DNA of 64,000 nt from Deltaproteobacteria bacterium (GTDB taxonomy: Bacteria > Desulfobacterota > Binatia > HRBIN30 > CADEER01), in the NCBI GenBank assembly GCA_029262455.1, contig JAJCZJ010000112.1:89570-153569 (forward strand), read 5' to 3'. Position numbers and translations under genes: made by a program. Below, piece after piece: positions 1-10,907 of the stretch. The notes under the pieces were generated by a model. It searched no databases, was not told the DNA's origin, and was given only the letters and a program-made list of their open reading frames with translations. Each line of letters opens with the position of its first letter. The first letter of the stretch is position 1.

Positions 1-613
1 GCCCCGGGCCGGACCGCGCGCCGGAGCCTGTTTCTTGGGCGGTCCGGCGTCGTCTATCGGCAGGAATTATTGTAAGATGACGTGCTGAAGCGCAGGCGGC
101 TGTGTCGAGCGCCTCCGAACAACGAGACAGTCGGGCGTCTCATAAGAATTATTCATCTTGTTCTCGGAAGACAGGAGGTCGTGGAGCCGACTGTCCGACT
201 CGTGGTCTTGTTGGATGAACCGCACGCCTCCAAGGTTCCCGCGCGATAACGAGGGAAGAGGGCTGGCGTAGTCAGGCTGCCTCCCGTGGGGCTCTCGCGC
301 GCGTAACCCGGTGTGGGCGCCGAAGCGCCCTTGTCCCGAAGGGTCGCGCAGGCTGCTGGTAGAGCTAGCGAGTTCTGGCAGGCAGCTCGGGAGGGAATCG
401 CAAAAGGACTTAAACCTTAGTTGGCTCCCGGTAGGGCAGCTTCGAGTGCAATCCTCTTTTCGCCAACTCCATACACCTGAGACGCCCGGCAGCCGCCTGC
501 GGTGGCCAAAGTGCCTTGACTGCGCAGTAGCACCCTTGCGGGCGACTGCTGCCCATCGAAGCCCGGATCAGGCCGACGGGCCGACAGCTCCGTATCGTTC
601 CGGCCCTACTTGC
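1..613. other. Non-coding stretch before cimA with an inverted repeat
   Basis: No convincing gene is seen on either strand. A perfect 10-bp inverted repeat (8-17 with 39-48, 21-nt loop) opens the window and could belong to a terminator or a structured RNA. A second hairpin pairs 419-425 with 464-470, inside a section (about 400-475) that has a tRNA-Leu-like anticodon arm and a TTCGA-like loop but cannot be folded into a tRNA. The open frame at 311-628 has no recognisable protein sequence. The 3' end of cimA faces this region, so its transcript terminator may lie here. Confidence 0.4.
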
Positions 614-2329
614 TCAACGGGCTGCTAAGCGGCCGACCTTGCCCCGGGCCGTCTTCTTTGCCGTCTTGCGACGCTTTTTTGCACCGCTTTTCTTCGACCG
701 CCGACGGTCTTTGAACAGCTTGTACTCGAAACTGTCCACCAGAGCCTGCCAACTCGCTTCGATGACGTTCACCGAGACCCCGACCGTACCCCAGCGCTCG
801 TGGGCGTCGCCGGATTCGATCAACACTCGGACCTGCGCCGCGCTGCCCTGTTCGCCGCCGAGCACGCGCACCTTGTAGTCGCGAAGCTGCACTTCCTCGA
901 TCCCGGGGTAAAACCGCACCAGCCCTCGCCGCAGCGCTTTGTCCAGGGCGTTGACCGGCCCGTTCCCCTCGGCCGCCGTGTGTTCGACCTCTCCCCCTGG
1001 CCCAGCCAACATCACCGCCGCCCAAGCCGTCGCCGGGTCGTGTTCGAACGCCTCGTCTGACGCGATGGCAAAGCTACCGTCGCCCTCGAAGACGCGGCGC
1101 ATGTATCCCTTTTCGTCGACGACTCGAAATTGCACCAAGTCGAAGAAGTGAGGCACCTCGCCAAGCACGCGCTGCATGCGCAACTCGAGTGAAGCTTCAG
1201 CTCCCTCAAACTGGTACCCTTTGTGCTCGAGTTCTTTGACTTCGTCGACGAGCTTGCGGACATGGGAATTGAGCCCGTCCAGATCGATGCCGAATTGCTT
1301 TGCCTTGTAGATCAAATTGGCCCGACCGGAGAGATCCGAGACCAACACTCTCTGCACATTGCCAACAATCGTCGGATCGATGTGCTCGTAGGTCAGAGCG
1401 TTGCGCTGCACCGCAGCGACGTGCACTCCGCCCTTGTGAGCGAAGGCGCTGCGGCCGACAAAGGGCTGGCGCTTGTTCGGCTCGATGTTGGCAAGCTCGT
1501 AGACGAACGTCGACAAGTCCTGCAACCGGCGCAGGTTCGCGTCCGACAAGACCTTCATTCCCATCTTGAGCTGAAGGTTTGCAATCACCGACACCAGATT
1601 GACGTTGCCGCAACGCTCACCGAAGCCGTTGATCGTGCCCTGCACATGGCAGGCGCCGCGCTTGACCGCAGCCAGCGTGTTGGCAACGGCAAGATCCGAG
1701 TCGTTGTGACAATGAATTCCGATCGCAGCCCCCGTCGCCTCGACCGCCGCGTCTACACCTTCGGCGACCTCATCCGGCAAGCGACCGCCATTCGTCTCGC
1801 ACAGGCACAGCAAATCGGCGCCGCCGTCTACGGCAGCTGCCAAACATCGCAGCGCGTACTCGCGATTGTTGCGGAACCCATCGAAGAAATGCTCGGCATC
1901 GAAGATCACCTCATCGACGTGCTTCTTCAGGTAGCGAACCGTGTCGTGGATGAGATCGAGGTTTTCTTCGAGCGGAATGCGTAGGTCGTCGCGAACGTGC
2001 AAGTCCCAAGTCTTGCCAAAGATCGTTACTACCGGCGTTCCCGTGCGCACCAACTTGGCGACATTGCGATCCTCGCTGGCGCGCGTGCCGGCACGGCGCG
2101 TCGAGCCAAACGCCGCGACCCGGATCGATTTCAGTTTGAGCCCCTGCACTTCCTTGAAGTAGGCCTCGTCACGCGGATTGGACCCAGGCCAGCCCCCTTC
2201 GACGTAGTGGACTCCCATGGAATCGAGCCGTTCCGTGATGCGCAGCTTGTCCTCGATCGTCAGGGCGATGTCTTCAGCCTGACAACCATCGCGCAACGTC
2301 GTGTCGTAGATCGTAACCATCCGGCTCAT
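614..2329 (-). CDS. cimA: (R)-citramalate synthase
   Basis: Condenses pyruvate with acetyl-CoA to citramalate, the threonine-independent entry to isoleucine. The protein is 571 aa. The HMGL-like catalytic barrel starts with TTLRDG at residues 10-15 and has metal-binding HCHND near residue 205 and [10 protein letters not shown] near 236. A LeuA-type regulatory domain follows at about 430-540. CimA and 2-isopropylmalate synthase share this fold; the CimA-like N-terminus ([13 protein letters not shown]) and the WDLHV segment favour CimA. The start overlaps the stop of lysC by 4 bp, so the two are translationally coupled, which fits co-control of aspartate-family and isoleucine flux. An oddity is a C-terminal tail of about 30 residues very rich in Lys and Arg, beyond the regulatory domain. 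Confidence 0.93.
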   Translation of the reverse strand: MSRMVTIYDTTLRDGCQAEDIALTIEDKLRITERLDSMGVHYVEGGWPGSNPRDEAYFKEVQGLKLKSIRVAAFGSTRRAGTRASEDRNVAKLVRTGTPVVTIFGKTWDLHVRDDLRIPLEENLDLIHDTVRYLKKHVDEVIFDAEHFFDGFRNNREYALRCLAAAVDGGADLLCLCETNGGRLPDEVAEGVDAAVEATGAAIGIHCHNDSDLAVANTLAAVKRGACHVQGTINGFGERCGNVNLVSVIANLQLKMGMKVLSDANLRRLQDLSTFVYELANIEPNKRQPFVGRSAFAHKGGVHVAAVQRNALTYEHIDPTIVGNVQRVLVSDLSGRANLIYKAKQFGIDLDGLNSHVRKLVDEVKELEHKGYQFEGAEASLELRMQRVLGEVPHFFDLVQFRVVDEKGYMRRVFEGDGSFAIASDEAFEHDPATAWAAVMLAGPGGEVEHTAAEGNGPVNALDKALRRGLVRFYPGIEEVQLRDYKVRVLGGEQGSAAQVRVLIESGDAHERWGTVGVSVNVIEASWQALVDSFEYKLFKDRRRSKKSGAKKRRKTAKKTARGKVGRLAAR

Positions 2330-3543
2330 AGAGCCTCCTCGACAAGCGCTCGATGCAGTACTCGAACCGCAAGCTCGCCGTACTTGGCCTCGAGCACGAC
2401 AGAGATCTTGATCTCCGAAGTGGAGATCATCTGGATATTGATGCCTTCTGTTGCGAGTACGTCGAACATGCGAGCCGCGACACCTGCGTGACTCCGCATA
2501 CCAAGACCCACAACCGAGACTTTGACGACGTTGGCGTCGGCCGTGACACCGCCCGCTCCGATCTCCTGGGCAACCGCTTCGAGCATCGGAAGTGCGCGCT
2601 CGTAGTCAGCCTGCGGCACCGTAAAGGTCATGTCCGTATCACCCGCCTCGCTGGCGTTCTGAATGATCATGTCGACGACGATGCCGGCCGATGCCATTGG
2701 CCCAAGCAGTTTCGACGCTAAGCCCGGCTTGTCGGGCACTCCGCGCACGGTGATCTTTGCTTGATCGCGATCGAGGGCGACTCCGGATACCACGACGTCT
2801 TCCATTCCTTCTTCCTCCCGAACCACCCATGTGCCCGGCTCATCGCTAAAACTCGTGCGTACGCAAACCGGCACATCAAAGCGTTTGGCAGCCTCGACCG
2901 ACCGGATCTGCAACACCTTGGCACCGAGACTCGCCAGCTCCAACATCTCGTCATAGGAAATGCGGTCGAGCTTGCGGGCCTCCGGACAGATCCGCGGATC
3001 GGTTGTGTACACACCGTCCACATCCGTCAGGATCTCGCACGAATCGGCTTGCAGCGCTGCCGCCACTGCCACCGCCGACGTATCGCTACCGCCACGTCCG
3101 AGGGTCGTGATGTTGGCCTCCGGATCGACCCCCTGAAAGCCGGCGACGACCGCAACCTCTCCCGCATCAAGCGACTTTCGCAAGCCGGCCACATCGATAT
3201 TGCGGATGCGGGCACGTCCGAAACAGCTGTCCGTATCGATGCGAATCTGATGTCCCAAAAACGAGCGAGCTCTGACGCCGCGGTGATTCAGCGCCACGGC
3301 CAAGAGTGATGCAGATACTTGCTCGCCCGTGGACAGCAGAACATCCATCTCCCGCAAAGTCGGTTGCGGCGCCAATTCCTTGGCGAGCCCGATCAGACGA
3401 TTGGTCTCTCCCGACATGGCAGACACCACCGTCACAACCGCGGCCCCGGTAGCCCTGAGAGTTGAAACACGGTCTGCCACGGCTTGGATACGCTCGATCG
3501 AGCCTACTGAGGTACCCCCATATTTTTGAACGACAGTCTTCAT
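2326..3543 (-). CDS. lysC: Aspartate kinase
   Basis: Phosphorylates aspartate, the first step to lysine, methionine, threonine and isoleucine. The protein is 405 aa, the usual length of single-function bacterial enzymes. The amino-acid-kinase domain begins with KYGGTSVG at residues 7-14 and has [10 protein letters not shown] near residue 150. Two ACT domains occupy roughly 265-405, the usual site of feedback inhibition by lysine or threonine. The start overlaps the tsaE stop by 4 bp, and the 3' end overlaps cimA by 4 bp, so it sits inside a tightly packed operon. Confidence 0.96.
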   Translation of the reverse strand: MKTVVQKYGGTSVGSIERIQAVADRVSTLRATGAAVVTVVSAMSGETNRLIGLAKELAPQPTLREMDVLLSTGEQVSASLLAVALNHRGVRARSFLGHQIRIDTDSCFGRARIRNIDVAGLRKSLDAGEVAVVAGFQGVDPEANITTLGRGGSDTSAVAVAAALQADSCEILTDVDGVYTTDPRICPEARKLDRISYDEMLELASLGAKVLQIRSVEAAKRFDVPVCVRTSFSDEPGTWVVREEEGMEDVVVSGVALDRDQAKITVRGVPDKPGLASKLLGPMASAGIVVDMIIQNASEAGDTDMTFTVPQADYERALPMLEAVAQEIGAGGVTADANVVKVSVVGLGMRSHAGVAARMFDVLATEGINIQMISTSEIKISVVLEAKYGELAVRVLHRALVEEAL

Positions 3544-4022
3544 GACAGTTTCCGCAGCGCGGCAAGTACGGGATCATAGCCGACACCACAGGCCGCAACC
3601 ACCAGGCTTCGGCTCTCCTTTGCCACGAACGTGAGTACGATCGAGAGGTAGTCGACCATCGGCTCGGCCAGACGCTCGTACCACTCAACAGCGGCGATGC
3701 CGTCGCCATAGAGATACTCACGTAGCTCCTCGATATCACCGGCGCCCTGGGCCTGACGAAAGAGGTCGATATGGTAAAGCGGCAGCCGTCCCCCCTCGTA
3801 AGGGAGAATCACCGGGAAGGACGGACTGCGGACGATCCCATCTTCGATCTGCAATCCGGCCGCGATGCCCCGCACCAGGCAGGTCTTGCCCGCACCGAGA
3901 TCACCGCGCAAACCAATCCGTTGGCCGCCGCGCAAGGCGCCGCCGATCGCCGCTCCGAAGCGCTCGGTGTCGTCCTCGCTCGCACTCGTCACTTCGACGA
4001 CTTCAGTCTGTGAGCTGTTCAT
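3540..4022 (-). CDS. tsaE: tRNA threonylcarbamoyladenosine biosynthesis ATPase TsaE
   Basis: Member of the complex that installs t6A at position 37 of ANN-decoding tRNAs; TsaE is the ATPase that resets TsaB/TsaD. The protein is 160 aa. A Walker A motif (GDLGAGKT) lies near residues 40-47, followed by the family-typical SPSFP segment and YHIDLFR. Its start lies inside the end of the NAD(P)HX repair gene (20-bp overlap), an arrangement also seen in other bacteria where nnr and tsaE are neighbours. Confidence 0.95.
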   Translation of the reverse strand: MNSSQTEVVEVTSASEDDTERFGAAIGGALRGGQRIGLRGDLGAGKTCLVRGIAAGLQIEDGIVRSPSFPVILPYEGGRLPLYHIDLFRQAQGAGDIEELREYLYGDGIAAVEWYERLAEPMVDYLSIVLTFVAKESRSLVVAACGVGYDPVLAALRKLS

Positions 4023-5607
4023 CGATACGCCGCATCGCCTCCGGCAGGAAGTCGATCACATCCGAAGCGATCAAACCGATCGTACCGCGGGCAGCTGCCA
4101 AATCTGCCGCGTAGCCGTGCAAATACACTCCCAGCCGCGCTGCCTCTTCCGCAGCCAACCCCTGCGCGAGCAGGGCACCAATCAAACCGGCGAGCACATC
4201 GCCCATGCCACCAGAGGCCATCCCCGGATTGCCACTCGAATTGATCCAGATCTGCCCGTCGGGAGCCGCCACGACTGTCCCCGCCCCTTTGAGGACGACG
4301 ACGCACCGATGGTCGCTCGCAAACGCCCGGGCGATACCGACTCTGTCGGCTTGCACTTCGGCCGTACTCACGCCCGCGAGCCGACTCATCTCTCCTGGGT
4401 GCGGCGTAAGCACGACAGGGGCCACAGCGCGACGCAACGGCGCCAATCTTCCAGCGACTACATTGAGAGCATCTGCGTCCAGCACCAAGGGCTTGTGACA
4501 GTAGCGCAGCAGCCATCCGACCGTCGCTCTGACGCCCGGGCCCGTGCCGAGCCCCGGGCCGGCGGTGACGGCGGACCGTGTCTCGACCAGGGCCGACACA
4601 CGGTCGGCCTCGAAGATCAATTCGCCTTTCCGGTCCGGCCATGGTTCGGTCATCGCCTCTGGCACCGCACTGGCGCAAACTGCGTTGACCGAGTGGGGAC
4701 CGGCCATCGTCACGAGCCCAGCGCCGCCACGCAACCCGGCACGGGTCGCCAGAATCGCGGCTCCGGCCTTGCCGAGCGCACCCGCAATCACCGCCAAGTG
4801 ACCGGCGCTGCCCTTGTGGGCTACCGGCGACCGACGCGGCACCAAGTCCGTTACCGACTCACCTCGCAGCAGGGCTGCTCGCGGCGGATTCTCGAGCAAC
4901 GCCTCACCATCAATCCCGATATCGACCACTGCCAGTGCACCACAGTGACCAATCCCCGGGTGCTGAACCTGCCCAAGCTTGGCAAATCCAAATGTCGCCG
5001 TCGCGTCGGCCTGCACCACGGCCCCCTCCGCCGCACCGGTGTCCGGATCCAGGCCGGAAGGAATATCCACTGCCAGCACTGGCGCACCACAACTGTTGAT
5101 CATTTCGATCGCGTCGGCGTAGAGCCCGGTCACTTCCGACCGCAATCCAGTACCCAGGAGCGCGTCGACGACGCACGCTGCGCGCTGCATCTCCGGCAAC
5201 AACTTGGCGAGGGCGCCGCTATCCGCGATCTCGTGCACCGCCCCGCGACTACGTCGATAAGCTCGCAGATTGCGCAGCGCATCGCCGCGCAAGTCAGCCG
5301 CGGAAGCCAACAGCGCCACGACAGTCCGCACGCCGCGGCGCTGCAGCAGGCGTGCGATCACCAACCCATCGCCCCCGTTGTTGCCTTTGCCGGCGATCAC
5401 GACAACCCGCGCACGCGGCGCCAGGATATGGGGGAAAACGGAGCACAACATCTCACACGCGCCGGCGCCGGCGCGTTCCATCAAGACGTGACCAGGAGTC
5501 CCCAACTCAATCGTGCGCTGATCGAGGGTGCGCATCTGTGCAGACGAGACGAGCGGCAAACTCCCCTCATCGAGCACGACTTGTGGCTCAGCGGAGACCC
5601 GCCCCAT
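4003..5607 (-). CDS. nnr: Bifunctional NAD(P)HX epimerase / ADP-dependent dehydratase
   Basis: Repairs hydrated NADH and NADPH. It is a fusion of 534 aa. The N-terminal YjeF_N epimerase domain (about 1-215) carries AGKGNNGGDG. The C-terminal ribokinase-like dehydratase (about 235-520) carries LTPHPGEM and NPGMASGGMGDVLAG. The reading frame stays open upstream to 5973, but that stretch is antisense to glmM and low in complexity. The ATG at 5607, 17 bp after the glmM stop, gives a normal N-terminus, so that start was chosen. It overlaps tsaE by 20 bp. Confidence 0.93.
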   Translation of the reverse strand: MGRVSAEPQVVLDEGSLPLVSSAQMRTLDQRTIELGTPGHVLMERAGAGACEMLCSVFPHILAPRARVVVIAGKGNNGGDGLVIARLLQRRGVRTVVALLASAADLRGDALRNLRAYRRSRGAVHEIADSGALAKLLPEMQRAACVVDALLGTGLRSEVTGLYADAIEMINSCGAPVLAVDIPSGLDPDTGAAEGAVVQADATATFGFAKLGQVQHPGIGHCGALAVVDIGIDGEALLENPPRAALLRGESVTDLVPRRSPVAHKGSAGHLAVIAGALGKAGAAILATRAGLRGGAGLVTMAGPHSVNAVCASAVPEAMTEPWPDRKGELIFEADRVSALVETRSAVTAGPGLGTGPGVRATVGWLLRYCHKPLVLDADALNVVAGRLAPLRRAVAPVVLTPHPGEMSRLAGVSTAEVQADRVGIARAFASDHRCVVVLKGAGTVVAAPDGQIWINSSGNPGMASGGMGDVLAGLIGALLAQGLAAEEAARLGVYLHGYAADLAAARGTIGLIASDVIDFLPEAMRRIDEQLTD

Positions 5608-5624
5608 CGCCCTAGCCGATCGAC

Positions 5625-6986
5625 TCAGGCGAGCTCGGTACGAACCCGGTCGGCAATATCGTTCACCAGACGGTCTACCACCGTCGGTTGATCGCCCTCG
5701 ACCATGACTCGAACCAGAGGCTCTGTGCCGGAATAGCGAACCAGCACACGACCACGGTCGCCGAGCTCGCGGTTCGCCTCGGCGATACCATCCGTGATCG
5801 CCGGGATGCCCTCGATCTCCCTGCGCTCCCGCACTTTGATGTTGACCAGTTGCTGCGGGAAGCGCTGCATGACCGAGCGAAGCTCGGACAACGGCTTGCC
5901 ACTCTCGACGATCAACGCCAGGACCCGCAGTGCCGTCAGCAGTCCATCCCCCGTCGTACTTTGGTCGAGACACACCACGTGCCCAGATTGCTCACCACCG
6001 AGGATATAGCCTCCACGCCGCATCTCCTCGACGACGTAGCGATCGCCTACGCCAACGCGGATCAGGCCGATACCCTTCTCGCGCAGTGCGACCTCGAGCC
6101 CAACGTTGCTCATCACCGTTGCCACGATCGCGTTGTTGGAAAGAGCCCCTTGGTCCGACAAGGCAAAGGCGAGGATCGCCAACAGCTCGTCTCCGTCGAC
6201 GACCGCACCGAGCTCGTCGATAAAAATCACGCGGTCGCCATCGCCGTCGATCGCAATCCCGACATTGGCGCCCTCGGCGCGCACTCGCTCACCCAACTTT
6301 TCCGGATGCAGCGCCCCGCAGCCTTCGTTGATGTTCTCCCCGTTTGGCTCCACACCCAGCGAGACCACATCGGCCCCAAGCTCGTAGAAGACCTCAGGAC
6401 CCACCCGATAACCGGCTCCATTGGCGCAATCGACAACAACCTTGAGACCGTCCAGGCTCAGCTCTCTCGGAAAGGTACTCTTCAAGAATACGTTGTACCG
6501 GCCCGTCGCATCGTCGATCCTGTGGGCCTTGCCCACCGCAGTGGCCGTCGGACGCAAGTGCGAAATCTCATCCTTGCTGAGCAAGCGCTCGATTTCTCGC
6601 TCGGTCTGATCCGGTAGCTTGAAGCCGGTGCTATCGAAGAACTTGATGCCGTTGTCTTGAAACGGATTGTGGGATGCCGAGATCACGACGCCAGCATCCG
6701 CACGCATGCTCCGGGTGAGGAACGCAATCCCCGGTGTCGGCAACGGGCCAACCAACAAGACATCGACACCCATCGAACAGATGCCCGAGGTCAGCGCACT
6801 CTCGAGCATGTAGCCGGATAAGCGCGTATCCTTACCGATGATGATCTTGTGTCGGCGCGGGTCCGATTTGACAACGTGCGCAATCGCCCGCCCCAATCCG
6901 AGAATCGTCTCCGACGTCATCGGCTCGATGTTCGCTGTTCCTCGAACTCCGTCCGTGCCGAATAATCGTCGAATCTCACCCCGCAT
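5625..6986 (-). CDS. glmM: Phosphoglucosamine mutase
   Basis: Converts glucosamine-6-phosphate to glucosamine-1-phosphate for UDP-GlcNAc, peptidoglycan and LPS. The protein is 453 aa, the normal length. It has the N-terminal [10 protein letters not shown], the phosphoserine loop ISASHNP (about residue 107), the metal loop DGDGDR near 248, and the C-terminal [15 protein letters not shown] phosphate-binding loop. The start overlaps the end of cdaR by 11 bp. The cdaA-cdaR-glmM order is conserved, and in Firmicutes the proteins interact so that c-di-AMP synthesis and wall synthesis are linked. Confidence 0.97.
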   Translation of the reverse strand: MRGEIRRLFGTDGVRGTANIEPMTSETILGLGRAIAHVVKSDPRRHKIIIGKDTRLSGYMLESALTSGICSMGVDVLLVGPLPTPGIAFLTRSMRADAGVVISASHNPFQDNGIKFFDSTGFKLPDQTEREIERLLSKDEISHLRPTATAVGKAHRIDDATGRYNVFLKSTFPRELSLDGLKVVVDCANGAGYRVGPEVFYELGADVVSLGVEPNGENINEGCGALHPEKLGERVRAEGANVGIAIDGDGDRVIFIDELGAVVDGDELLAILAFALSDQGALSNNAIVATVMSNVGLEVALREKGIGLIRVGVGDRYVVEEMRRGGYILGGEQSGHVVCLDQSTTGDGLLTALRVLALIVESGKPLSELRSVMQRFPQQLVNIKVRERREIEGIPAITDGIAEANRELGDRGRVLVRYSGTEPLVRVMVEGDQPTVVDRLVNDIADRVRTELA

Positions 6987-8046
6987 TGTCTCGATCCCTA
7001 CTACTTAGAACCTCTTCACTGACCCTCGCGTCAGCTTGGGGCGTGAGCGGGGTCCCCTGCGTTGTCGGTACGCCAGTCGCCATCGCACTGGGCGTCGGGG
7101 TTGGGGCCATCTCTTCGATCGTCACTTTCACTTCCGCAAGTTCTCCGACCAGCTCGATCCCAGCCGGTAGTGAGGCCTGCGGGTGTACTCGATGGACGCC
7201 GACCGCAAGCTCCTTCGCATCCACATAGACCGCGCCATTCGGCAGCTCAAGAACTTTGACCTTGCTGCGGGCGCCGCTGACTTGAAGCTCGATCTCCGAA
7301 GGCTTTACGTTGGCTTGTCCCGACGCATTGCGCACGATCACGGCGACCTTGCCCAACTTGCGCTTGTCGACCGGCTCGGCAAGGAGAATCTCGACATTGA
7401 CGGTCGGCGCCGAGACGGTGAGGAACTCGGCCTCGAGATCCAGAGCTGCCTCGACACGAAGTCGACCCGGTTTGGCCTCACTCAGGTCTACAGCCTGCGT
7501 CTTGGCCACAGCGATTTCGCGTACGATTCGACCAGGACCGCTGATATCGACTTGATCGGGACTCACTCGGCTCTCGGCAATGCTCAGGTCGCCTGCCGGC
7601 CGTCCGTCCATGACGATCTGCACCGGCACCCGTTTGCGCTCAACCTTGGCAAACTCGAGGGTAATCTCAGAAGGCGTCATCCGCATCGCAGAGACCCCTC
7701 GAGGCAGTTCTAATCGGTTCGCCCGGAGTCGAATTGTCGTAGCGCCAGGGCGGACGCGCCGCAAATCGAGATTGATGGTTAAAGGCTCATTCTCAATCCG
7801 ACTCAGGAGGGTACTCGGTCCGCTGACCTTGAGAGCGACTTCCTCAATCCGGGGGCTCACCAACATCAATTCAGTCGGTTCATTGTCATAGCGTAGGGCA
7901 ACCGGGAACTCGGCTTCACTATCGCGCTCAGCCGCGTTCACGAAAAACCACAACCCCGCGGCGATCACCACCGCCAAGAGTTTGAGCAAGACATTGTGCA
8001 AAAAGAGTCCGCGCAACACCTCGCCAAGCTGTCTCAACCCACCCAA
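6976..8046 (-). CDS. cdaR: YbbR-domain membrane protein, CdaR-like
   Basis: Likely regulator of the diadenylate cyclase encoded immediately upstream. The protein is 356 aa with one transmembrane helix (about residues 20-38) and a long periplasmic part made of YbbR repeats (about 40-320). The C-terminal tail of about 45 residues is rich in Thr, Pro and Ala and looks unstructured. The gene lies 10 bp after cdaA and overlaps glmM, so the three are almost certainly cotranscribed. The family call rests on the topology, the repeated VSGP/ISGPG-type strands and the gene order. Confidence 0.88.
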   Translation of the reverse strand: MGGLRQLGEVLRGLFLHNVLLKLLAVVIAAGLWFFVNAAERDSEAEFPVALRYDNEPTELMLVSPRIEEVALKVSGPSTLLSRIENEPLTINLDLRRVRPGATTIRLRANRLELPRGVSAMRMTPSEITLEFAKVERKRVPVQIVMDGRPAGDLSIAESRVSPDQVDISGPGRIVREIAVAKTQAVDLSEAKPGRLRVEAALDLEAEFLTVSAPTVNVEILLAEPVDKRKLGKVAVIVRNASGQANVKPSEIELQVSGARSKVKVLELPNGAVYVDAKELAVGVHRVHPQASLPAGIELVGELAEVKVTIEEMAPTPTPSAMATGVPTTQGTPLTPQADARVSEEVLSSRDRDNAG

Positions 8047-8056
8047 CGGCCTCTCC

Positions 8057-8803
8057 TCAAACCAACCATTGCTCGAGCTTCTCGCGCAAATTCGCTGCGT
8101 CGAGATCTCGCGTCAACCGTCCATCACGCACGAGGGAAATGCGACCATCCTCCTCTGAAACCACGACCACCACAGCGTCCGTCTCTTCGGTCAGCCCGAT
8201 CGCCGCCCGATGCCGCGTCCCCAGCGCTTTGCTGACATTCGGGTTCGTCGTCAGCGGTAAGAAGCATCCAGCTGCTGCGATACGGCGCTCGCAGATGATC
8301 AAGGCCCCGTCGTGCATCGGCGAGTTCGTAAAGAACACACTGACGATCAGCTCTCGACTGATCTCTGCGTCTAGCGTCGTCCCGCCTTCGATGTACTCAT
8401 TGAGTCCAACATCGCGCTGGATCGCAACCAAACCACCGATATGCTTGGTCGCCAACGTCACTGCCGCCCGCACCACCGCTTCGATGTCGGCCCGCTGCAA
8501 TCCCGGATTTCCACCAAAGAACGGTCCCGTACCAACCTGGGTGAGGGCCCGGCGGATGTCATTCTGAAAGATCACGACGATCAACAACAAGATCGAAGAG
8601 AGAAAATTGTCGAGCAGCCAATTGACGGTATAGAGGTCAAAAAACTGCGAAACCAAGTAGATGAGAAAAAGGATCCCAAGACCGAGCAGCATCCGCGCCG
8701 CACGCGTTCCCCGGATCAGGTCGAGAGTCTGGTAGACGAGGAACGCGATGACGCCAATGTCGACGGCATCCACGAGCCGGAAGTTGGCTAATAGCTCCTG
8801 CAC
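8057..8803 (-). CDS. cdaA: Diadenylate cyclase (c-di-AMP synthase) CdaA
   Basis: Makes cyclic di-AMP from two ATP at the inner membrane. The protein is 248 aa: three membrane helices in the first 80 residues, then a DAC (DisA_N) domain. The catalytic motifs are present: HDGAL, where the aspartate binds metal, and GTRHRAAIG, which binds ATP. It is followed by cdaR and glmM. The 125-bp gap upstream, towards ftsH, could hold the promoter. No c-di-AMP phosphodiesterase or riboswitch was recognised in the window. Confidence 0.95.
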   Translation of the reverse strand: MQELLANFRLVDAVDIGVIAFLVYQTLDLIRGTRAARMLLGLGILFLIYLVSQFFDLYTVNWLLDNFLSSILLLIVVIFQNDIRRALTQVGTGPFFGGNPGLQRADIEAVVRAAVTLATKHIGGLVAIQRDVGLNEYIEGGTTLDAEISRELIVSVFFTNSPMHDGALIICERRIAAAGCFLPLTTNPNVSKALGTRHRAAIGLTEETDAVVVVVSEEDGRISLVRDGRLTRDLDAANLREKLEQWLV

Positions 8804-8928
8804 GCCGACCTCTCAGAGGTCGGCGCCCGCATACCGAAACCGGCGGCGGGCCGTTGGGGAACAGTTGTGAGATGAAGCGCAGACCGGATCAGGCCACTGC
8901 CTGTTCACCCGTCCGCGAAGCATCGCGA

Positions 8929-10770
8929 TCACGCGCTTGAGTCGGCGCCGGCCGCGCTGAGCGTCCCGCCTCCACCCGATTCTCGATACTGCCGAATGAG
9001 GTCTTCGATCGCGGTACTGTCGAGAGACTCGCGTTCCAGGAGCTGCTCAGCCATTTTGTGCAACAGTCCCATATTGTCCCCGAGCAGCTTGAGCGCCTTG
9101 GCGTAAGACGTCTTCAGAATGTCCCGCACTTCCGTATCGATCTCGACTGCCGTGCTGTCCGAGTAGTCCTGCACCTGGCCAAAATCGCGACCGAGAAAGA
9201 CTTCTTCGTCTTTCTTGCCGAACGTGACCGGACCGAGCTTGTCGCTCATGCCCCATTCGCAGATCATGCGACGCGAAAGATCCGTCGCTTTCTGCAGGTC
9301 ATCACCCGCTCCCGTCGTGGTTTCGCCCAGCACCAGCTCTTCTGCAGCGCGTCCCCCGAGCAACATCGTGATGCGGCTGAGGATGTACTTCTTCGACCAG
9401 GTGTGACGCTCGTCGAGAGGCAGCTGCATCGTCACGCCGAGCGCCATGCCGCGCGGAATGATCGTCACCTTGTGGACCGGATCAGACCCCGGAGTCAGCT
9501 TCGCCACCAGCGCGTGTCCAGACTCGTGGTAGGCCGTGTTGCGACGCTCGTCCATGCTGATGACCATGCTCTTGCGCTCGGAGCCCATCATCACCTTGTC
9601 CTTGGCGACCTCGAAGTCCTCCATCGCGACCTGATCTTTGCTCATCCGAGCCGCCAACAACGCGGCCTCGTTGACCAGGTTCTCCAAATCGGCACCGGCA
9701 AATCCCGGCGTTCCGCGCGCCAAAACAGCAATGTCGACATCGTCTCCGAGAGGTAACCGCCGAGTGTGGACCCGCAAGATCCCTTCGCGGCCCTTTACGT
9801 CAGGACGTGGAACCACCACACGGCGATCAAATCGCCCGGGCCGCAGCAACGCCGGATCCAGCACGTCTGGGCGGTTGGTCGCGGCGATCAGGATGACTCC
9901 TTCGTTCGCCTCGAAGCCGTCCATCTCGACGAGCAGCTGATTCAAAGTCTGTTCGCGCTCGTCGTGACCACCACCGAGGCCTGCACCCCGATGACGTCCA
10001 ACTGCGTCGATTTCGTCTATGAAAATGATGCACGGAGCGTTCTTTTTACCCTGGATAAAGAGATCGCGAACGCGTGAGGCACCAACACCGACGAACATCT
10101 CGACGAAGTCCGACCCACTGATCGAGAAGAACGGCACGCCAGCTTCGCCAGCAATCGCCCGAGCCAGCAGGGTCTTTCCGGTCCCCGGAGGACCAACCAA
10201 TAAGACGCCCTTGGGGATCCGACCACCGAGTTTCGTAAACTTCTTCGGGTCCTTGAGGAAGGCGATGATTTCCTCGAGCTCGTCTTTGGCTTCGTCGATC
10301 CCAGCGACATCGCTAAACGTCACCTTTGTCGTATTCTCATTGAGGAGCTTGGCTCGGCTCTTGCCAAAAGACATCGCCTTGCCGCCACCGACCTGCATTT
10401 GGCGCATGAAGAAGATCCACACACCAATGAGCAACAGGATCGGGAACCACTGCACCAGGACCACGTAATAAATCGGATCGCCAGCCTCGGGCTTCGCCGT
10501 CACCGTGACCTTCGAAGTCTGCAAGAGCTTGCTGACCTCAGCGTCTTCCGGAGCGAAGCTCTTGAATTCGTCACCAGCCAGGTACTTCCCGGTGATGACC
10601 TGCCCCTCCAGGGTCACTTCGGTGACCTCACCGGACTCCACCGCAGCGAGGAACTCGCTGAATGGGACATCAGGCGGCTTGGTCTGCTGCTTGTTCAACA
10701 GGTTGACCAAGAGAACAAACATCAAGGCCAATACGAGCCAGAGTGCAACGCTTCGCGACAATTGATTCAC
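8929..10770 (-). CDS. ftsH: ATP-dependent zinc metalloprotease FtsH
   Basis: Membrane-anchored hexameric AAA+ protease for quality control and turnover of regulatory proteins. The protein is 613 aa. Two transmembrane helices (about 9-26 and 105-123) flank the periplasmic domain. The AAA module has GPPGTGKT near residue 195, the Walker B FIDEID, and the second region of homology ending LLRPGRFDR. The M41 zinc motif HESGH lies near residue 415. All catalytic features are intact. It follows tilS in the order of transcription, a pairing common in bacteria. Confidence 0.97.
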   Translation of the reverse strand: MNQLSRSVALWLVLALMFVLLVNLLNKQQTKPPDVPFSEFLAAVESGEVTEVTLEGQVITGKYLAGDEFKSFAPEDAEVSKLLQTSKVTVTAKPEAGDPIYYVVLVQWFPILLLIGVWIFFMRQMQVGGGKAMSFGKSRAKLLNENTTKVTFSDVAGIDEAKDELEEIIAFLKDPKKFTKLGGRIPKGVLLVGPPGTGKTLLARAIAGEAGVPFFSISGSDFVEMFVGVGASRVRDLFIQGKKNAPCIIFIDEIDAVGRHRGAGLGGGHDEREQTLNQLLVEMDGFEANEGVILIAATNRPDVLDPALLRPGRFDRRVVVPRPDVKGREGILRVHTRRLPLGDDVDIAVLARGTPGFAGADLENLVNEAALLAARMSKDQVAMEDFEVAKDKVMMGSERKSMVISMDERRNTAYHESGHALVAKLTPGSDPVHKVTIIPRGMALGVTMQLPLDERHTWSKKYILSRITMLLGGRAAEELVLGETTTGAGDDLQKATDLSRRMICEWGMSDKLGPVTFGKKDEEVFLGRDFGQVQDYSDSTAVEIDTEVRDILKTSYAKALKLLGDNMGLLHKMAEQLLERESLDSTAIEDLIRQYRESGGGGTLSAAGADSSA

Positions 10771-10907
10771 GACTCCCTCAAAGAGTGATGGTACCGATCA
10801 AAGATATCATGGGTCCATATGTCCGGCAACGGCAGTATCGGGCAACAAAATAGTCCCCATCCGGCCTGCGCCTTTCACCATACTCGGCCAACCTGGCCCC
10901 TAAAAGC

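Noticed and set aside
390..475. tRNA-Leu- or tRNA-Sec-like segment
   Set aside because: An anticodon-arm-like hairpin is present, but the T arm does not pair and no acceptor stem can be drawn.
3865..5691. Long plus-strand open frame (608 codons)
   Set aside because: It is antisense to tsaE and nnr, is rich in Arg/His/Gln and has no family features; a shadow of GC-rich codon use.
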